Shown here: in pieces, positions 5,966-7,449 of the stretch | How the letters are laid out: each line of letters opens with the position of its first letter | Numbering within the stretch: the stretch's first letter is position 1 | Assembly: GCA_016293225.1 (NCBI GenBank) | Contig: JAEDEQ010000080.1 | Location: 1-7,449 of the forward strand | DNA: 7,449 nucleotides | Direction: 5' to 3' | From: Clostridiaceae bacterium | Lineage (GTDB): Bacteria; Bacillota; Clostridia; Oscillospirales; Acutalibacteraceae | Notes under the pieces: generated by a model | Databases searched by the model: none | Told to the model about the DNA's origin: nothing | What the model saw: the letters and a program-made list of their open reading frames with translations, nothing else | Program-made: the position numbers and the translations under genes

Positions 5966-6568
5966 TTACTTTGTGAAAAGATTTCTGAGAGCTGCGATGA
6001 AGCTTTCAATCCAACGGACAAAGAATATGTCAGAAAAGCTTATTTCTCTGTCCTTTTCAGCTTTGAGGATATTGCCGGTCAGAGCGTCGATCTCATAATC
6101 GTAGTCGTATTTGTTAAAATGGAAATCAACGTCATATTTTGCAACACCGTCGTCATATTCAAATTCAACCCTGAGTTTTCTTGCGTCTGCTTCCTTAACG
6201 CCTGCGTTTGCAAAAGCTATTTCTTTTGCCTTTACTTTGCCGATATATTCGGTTGCCGGATCGGGAACATTGACGCCGGAGACTTCCTTTTTGAACTTCA
6301 ACACTGCTCCGGTCTTTGCGTTGATTTCGCAGTCATATTCCGCCTTGTCAAAATAAAATTCAACATCGTAAACAGCAATGCCGTTATCATAATCAAATTC
6401 GCAGATTACAAATCTGGCCTGTTCGGCGGTTATTCCGGCTTTTTCAAAAGCTATCTCTTTTGCTTTTGCATCACCGATATAGTTTGCGGCGAGAGCGGCT
6501 GTTGTGCCTACACTAATGCAAAGCAGGCAGGCGAGGATTACGGATACGATTTTCTTGGTAAGTTTCAT
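5966..6568 (-). CDS. Secreted protein with two PepSY domains
   Basis: The 200-residue product has a signal peptide (K2-K6 basic, hydrophobic 7-22, probable cleavage after ALA at 26-28). Two PepSY-like repeats follow at about 29-93 and 108-171. Each starts YIG-x-x-KAKEIAF-x-x-AG and continues with an acidic FDYDNG or FEYDDG turn, a YDV-(E/D)-F strand and a final (N/D)-A-x-TG hairpin. A last segment (172-200) with FFVRWIESFIAALRNLF looks like an amphipathic or hydrophobic helix not belonging to PepSY. GAAAGGAA at 6577-6584 supports the ATG at 6568. The gene has its own predicted promoter at 6626-6658 and ends at a hairpin, so is probably monocistronic. It is related in domain type to the gene at 2696-3664 but differs in repeat number and linker. 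An extracytoplasmic partner or modulator of the neighbouring kinase is a reasonable inference, not shown. Confidence 0.88.
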   Translation of the reverse strand: MKLTKKIVSVILACLLCISVGTTAALAANYIGDAKAKEIAFEKAGITAEQARFVICEFDYDNGIAVYDVEFYFDKAEYDCEINAKTGAVLKFKKEVSGVNVPDPATEYIGKVKAKEIAFANAGVKEADARKLRVEFEYDDGVAKYDVDFHFNKYDYDYEIDALTGNILKAEKDREISFSDIFFVRWIESFIAALRNLFTK

Positions 6569-6597
6569 GAGTTTGGTTCCTTTCTGTTTTAATTTTC

Positions 6598-6615
6598 AAG
6601 CTGTCTGAGCAGCTT
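6598..6615 (-). other. Small hairpin in the two-PepSY mRNA leader
   Basis: AAGCTG (6598-6603) and CAGCTT (6610-6615) form a perfect 6-bp stem with a 6-base loop, starting a few bases after the predicted transcription start near 6619. It lies well before the ribosome binding site (6577-6584), so it might stabilise the 5' end rather than block translation. It is short enough to be chance. Confidence 0.35.
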
Positions 6616-6625
6616 TGTTGATTAG

Positions 6626-6658
6626 AGTATAGACAGAAAAAATTAGAAACAGATTAGA
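6626..6658 (-). promoter_or_regulatory. Putative activator-dependent promoter of the two-PepSY gene
   Basis: On the minus strand: TCTAAT (6653-6658), five bases, TCTAAT (6642-6647), ten bases, TATACT -10 (6626-6631). No -35 consensus exists (ATCTGT with a 17-bp spacer). The layout and all spacings equal those before the three-PepSY gene at 3697-3729. A third TCTAAT copy (6621-6626) abuts the -10 and shares one base with it. The predicted start is near 6619, with a leader of about 50 bases. Regulation by the adjacent OmpR-type regulator is inferred. Confidence 0.65.
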
Positions 6659-6696
6659 ACCGAAAAAAATTGTAAAAAATTTCCATGTGTTATTAA

Positions 6697-6759
6697 ATAA
6701 AGCGTTTTATCGCCCTGAAGCTGTACTCGGGTACTGCAACGGGCGAAAAAACGCTTTAT
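6697..6759. repeat. Long two-part inverted repeat, possible terminator of the cotJ operon
   Basis: Bases 6697-6715 pair with 6741-6759 over 19 bp with one mismatch (ATAAAGCG, a T/A-rich middle, CGCCC). The loop contains a nested stem, GC-T-GTAC around a TCGG tetraloop (6720-6737). On the minus strand the stem begins 52 bases after the cotJC stop and is followed by a moderately T-rich tail (TTTATTTAATAA), so it may end the cotJ transcript. It lacks the clean T run of the other terminators here. A structured RNA or a small mobile-type repeat are alternatives. Confidence 0.5.
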
Positions 6760-6811
6760 GCATCTGAATGCGGAAGACCTTTTACCGCTTTGTTAATATT
6801 GAAAGGAGAAT

Positions 6812-7420
6812 CTATTTTTTAATTACCCTGTCAAGTCCCGGGGTAAAGGCGTAGAAATTCTTCTCGTTAAGCTTGTCGGTCACAAGCCGCAGACCCTCGC
6901 CGAAGCGCTGATAGTGAACTATCTCACGCGCACGCAGAAACTTAATGGCGTCGCACACATCGGGGTCGTCAACAAGTCTGAGAATGTTGTCATAGGTAGT
7001 TCGTGCTTTTTGTTCTGCTGCCATATCTTCATGAAGGTCGGTTATTACGTCGCCGGTGGATTGAATATAGGCGGCAGTGAACGGCGTACCGTTAGTGTTT
7101 GCAGGATATACGGCCGTTGTGTGATTTATAAAGTAAGCGTCAAAGCCGCTCTTTTTAATTTCCTCCGGAGAGAGGTTGCGCGTAAGCTGATACACAATAG
7201 CTCCCACCATTTCAAGGTGAGCAAGCTCTTCCGTGCCGATATCCGTCAAAAGTCCCTTAAGCTCAGGATAAGGCATGGTGAATCTTTGACTGAGATAACG
7301 CAGGGAAGCACCGAGTTCTCCGTCCGGACCTCCATACTGCGCAAGGATAATTTTTGCATAAGTCGGGTTCGGCCTCTTGATGTTTACGGGATACTGTAAA
7401 ATTTTTTCATATTGCCACAT
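6812..7420 (-). CDS. cotJC: CotJC spore-coat protein, manganese-catalase family
   Basis: The 202-residue protein starts MWQYEKILQYPVNIK and contains AQYGGPDGELGASLRYLSQRF, hallmarks of CotJC, a spore-coat member of the ferritin-like manganese catalase family. The dimanganese ligands are all present at family spacing: Glu35, Glu65 and His68 (EELAHLE), Glu136 (AAEQKAR) and His169 (REIVHYQRF), against E35, E66, H69, E148 and H181 in the Lactobacillus plantarum enzyme. Catalase-like activity is therefore possible. ATG 7420 is chosen because homologues start at MW and it overlaps the stop of the preceding frame as TAATG; the TTG six bases upstream is unlikely. The usual order cotJA-cotJB-cotJC places it last in a sporulation operon expressed in the mother cell. 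The ribosome binding site is weak (GAGAG), consistent with translational coupling. Confidence 0.93.
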   Translation of the reverse strand: MWQYEKILQYPVNIKRPNPTYAKIILAQYGGPDGELGASLRYLSQRFTMPYPELKGLLTDIGTEELAHLEMVGAIVYQLTRNLSPEEIKKSGFDAYFINHTTAVYPANTNGTPFTAAYIQSTGDVITDLHEDMAAEQKARTTYDNILRLVDDPDVCDAIKFLRAREIVHYQRFGEGLRLVTDKLNEKNFYAFTPGLDRVIKK

Positions 7421-7449
7421 TAACAATCACACTCTCTTTCCCACGGCCA
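7420..7449 (-). CDS. cotJB: 3' end of probable cotJB
   Basis: Only nine codons and a stop are visible: WPWERECDC then TAA, whose last A is the first base of the cotJC ATG. CotJB proteins end in a Trp-Pro-Trp-rich tail, and cotJB directly precedes cotJC in known operons. The call rests on this short tail, the one-base overlap and gene order. Confidence 0.65.
   Translation of the reverse strand, partial: WPWERECDC

Noticed and set aside
6801..6808. AAAGGAG on the plus strand at the end of cotJC
   Set aside because: No start codon with an open frame follows at usable distance.
6914..7399. 161-codon open frame antisense to cotJC
   Set aside because: The opposite strand encodes an intact CotJC with all metal ligands; the antisense frame shows no family features.

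Overview
The window looks like chromosome from a Gram-positive, spore-forming member of the Clostridia, probably close to the Ruminococcaceae/Oscillospiraceae. The grounds are moderate GC with A/T-rich intergenic DNA, strong AAGGAGG-type ribosome binding sites, a cotJ spore-coat operon, a GPH sugar symporter and PepSY proteins beside an OmpR-type two-component system. The assignment is an inference from gene content; no rRNA or other marker is present.

Layout. Positions 1-2627 carry a tightly packed plus-strand cluster. It holds the 3' part of a tandem PspC-domain membrane protein whose start lies off the window, an Sfp-type phosphopantetheinyl transferase that overlaps it by one base, and a 12-helix GPH-family cation:sugar symporter. 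It ends at a hairpin (2636-2672) that can serve as terminator in both directions. Everything from 2696 to the end is on the minus strand. In transcription order this is the last residues of a probable CotJB, CotJC (manganese-catalase fold), a secreted two-PepSY protein, an OmpR/PhoB-type response regulator, its histidine kinase (start overlapping the regulator stop by one base), and a secreted three-PepSY protein.

How the genes may work together. The regulator-kinase pair is bracketed by two PepSY genes. Both PepSY genes have the same promoter design: two TYTAAY half-sites 11 bp apart, exactly 10 bp, then a TATACT -10 box, with no recognisable -35. Paired half-sites at 11-bp period are typical of OmpR/PhoB-family regulators, so the simplest reading is that the regulator encoded here activates both PepSY genes. 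The regulator-kinase operon has a very different promoter: consensus TTGACA, 17-bp spacer, TGC-extended TATAAT, and no such half-sites. The predicted circuit is a constitutively made two-component system with inducible secreted acidic PepSY proteins. It resembles the Bacillus subtilis ykoGH-ykoI/ykoJ neighbourhood as I recall it. The signal is unknown.

No tRNA, rRNA, CRISPR array, transposase or attachment site was recognised. The longest gene-free stretch is 6569-6811 (243 bp); it holds the PepSY promoter, a small leader hairpin and a long two-part inverted repeat.
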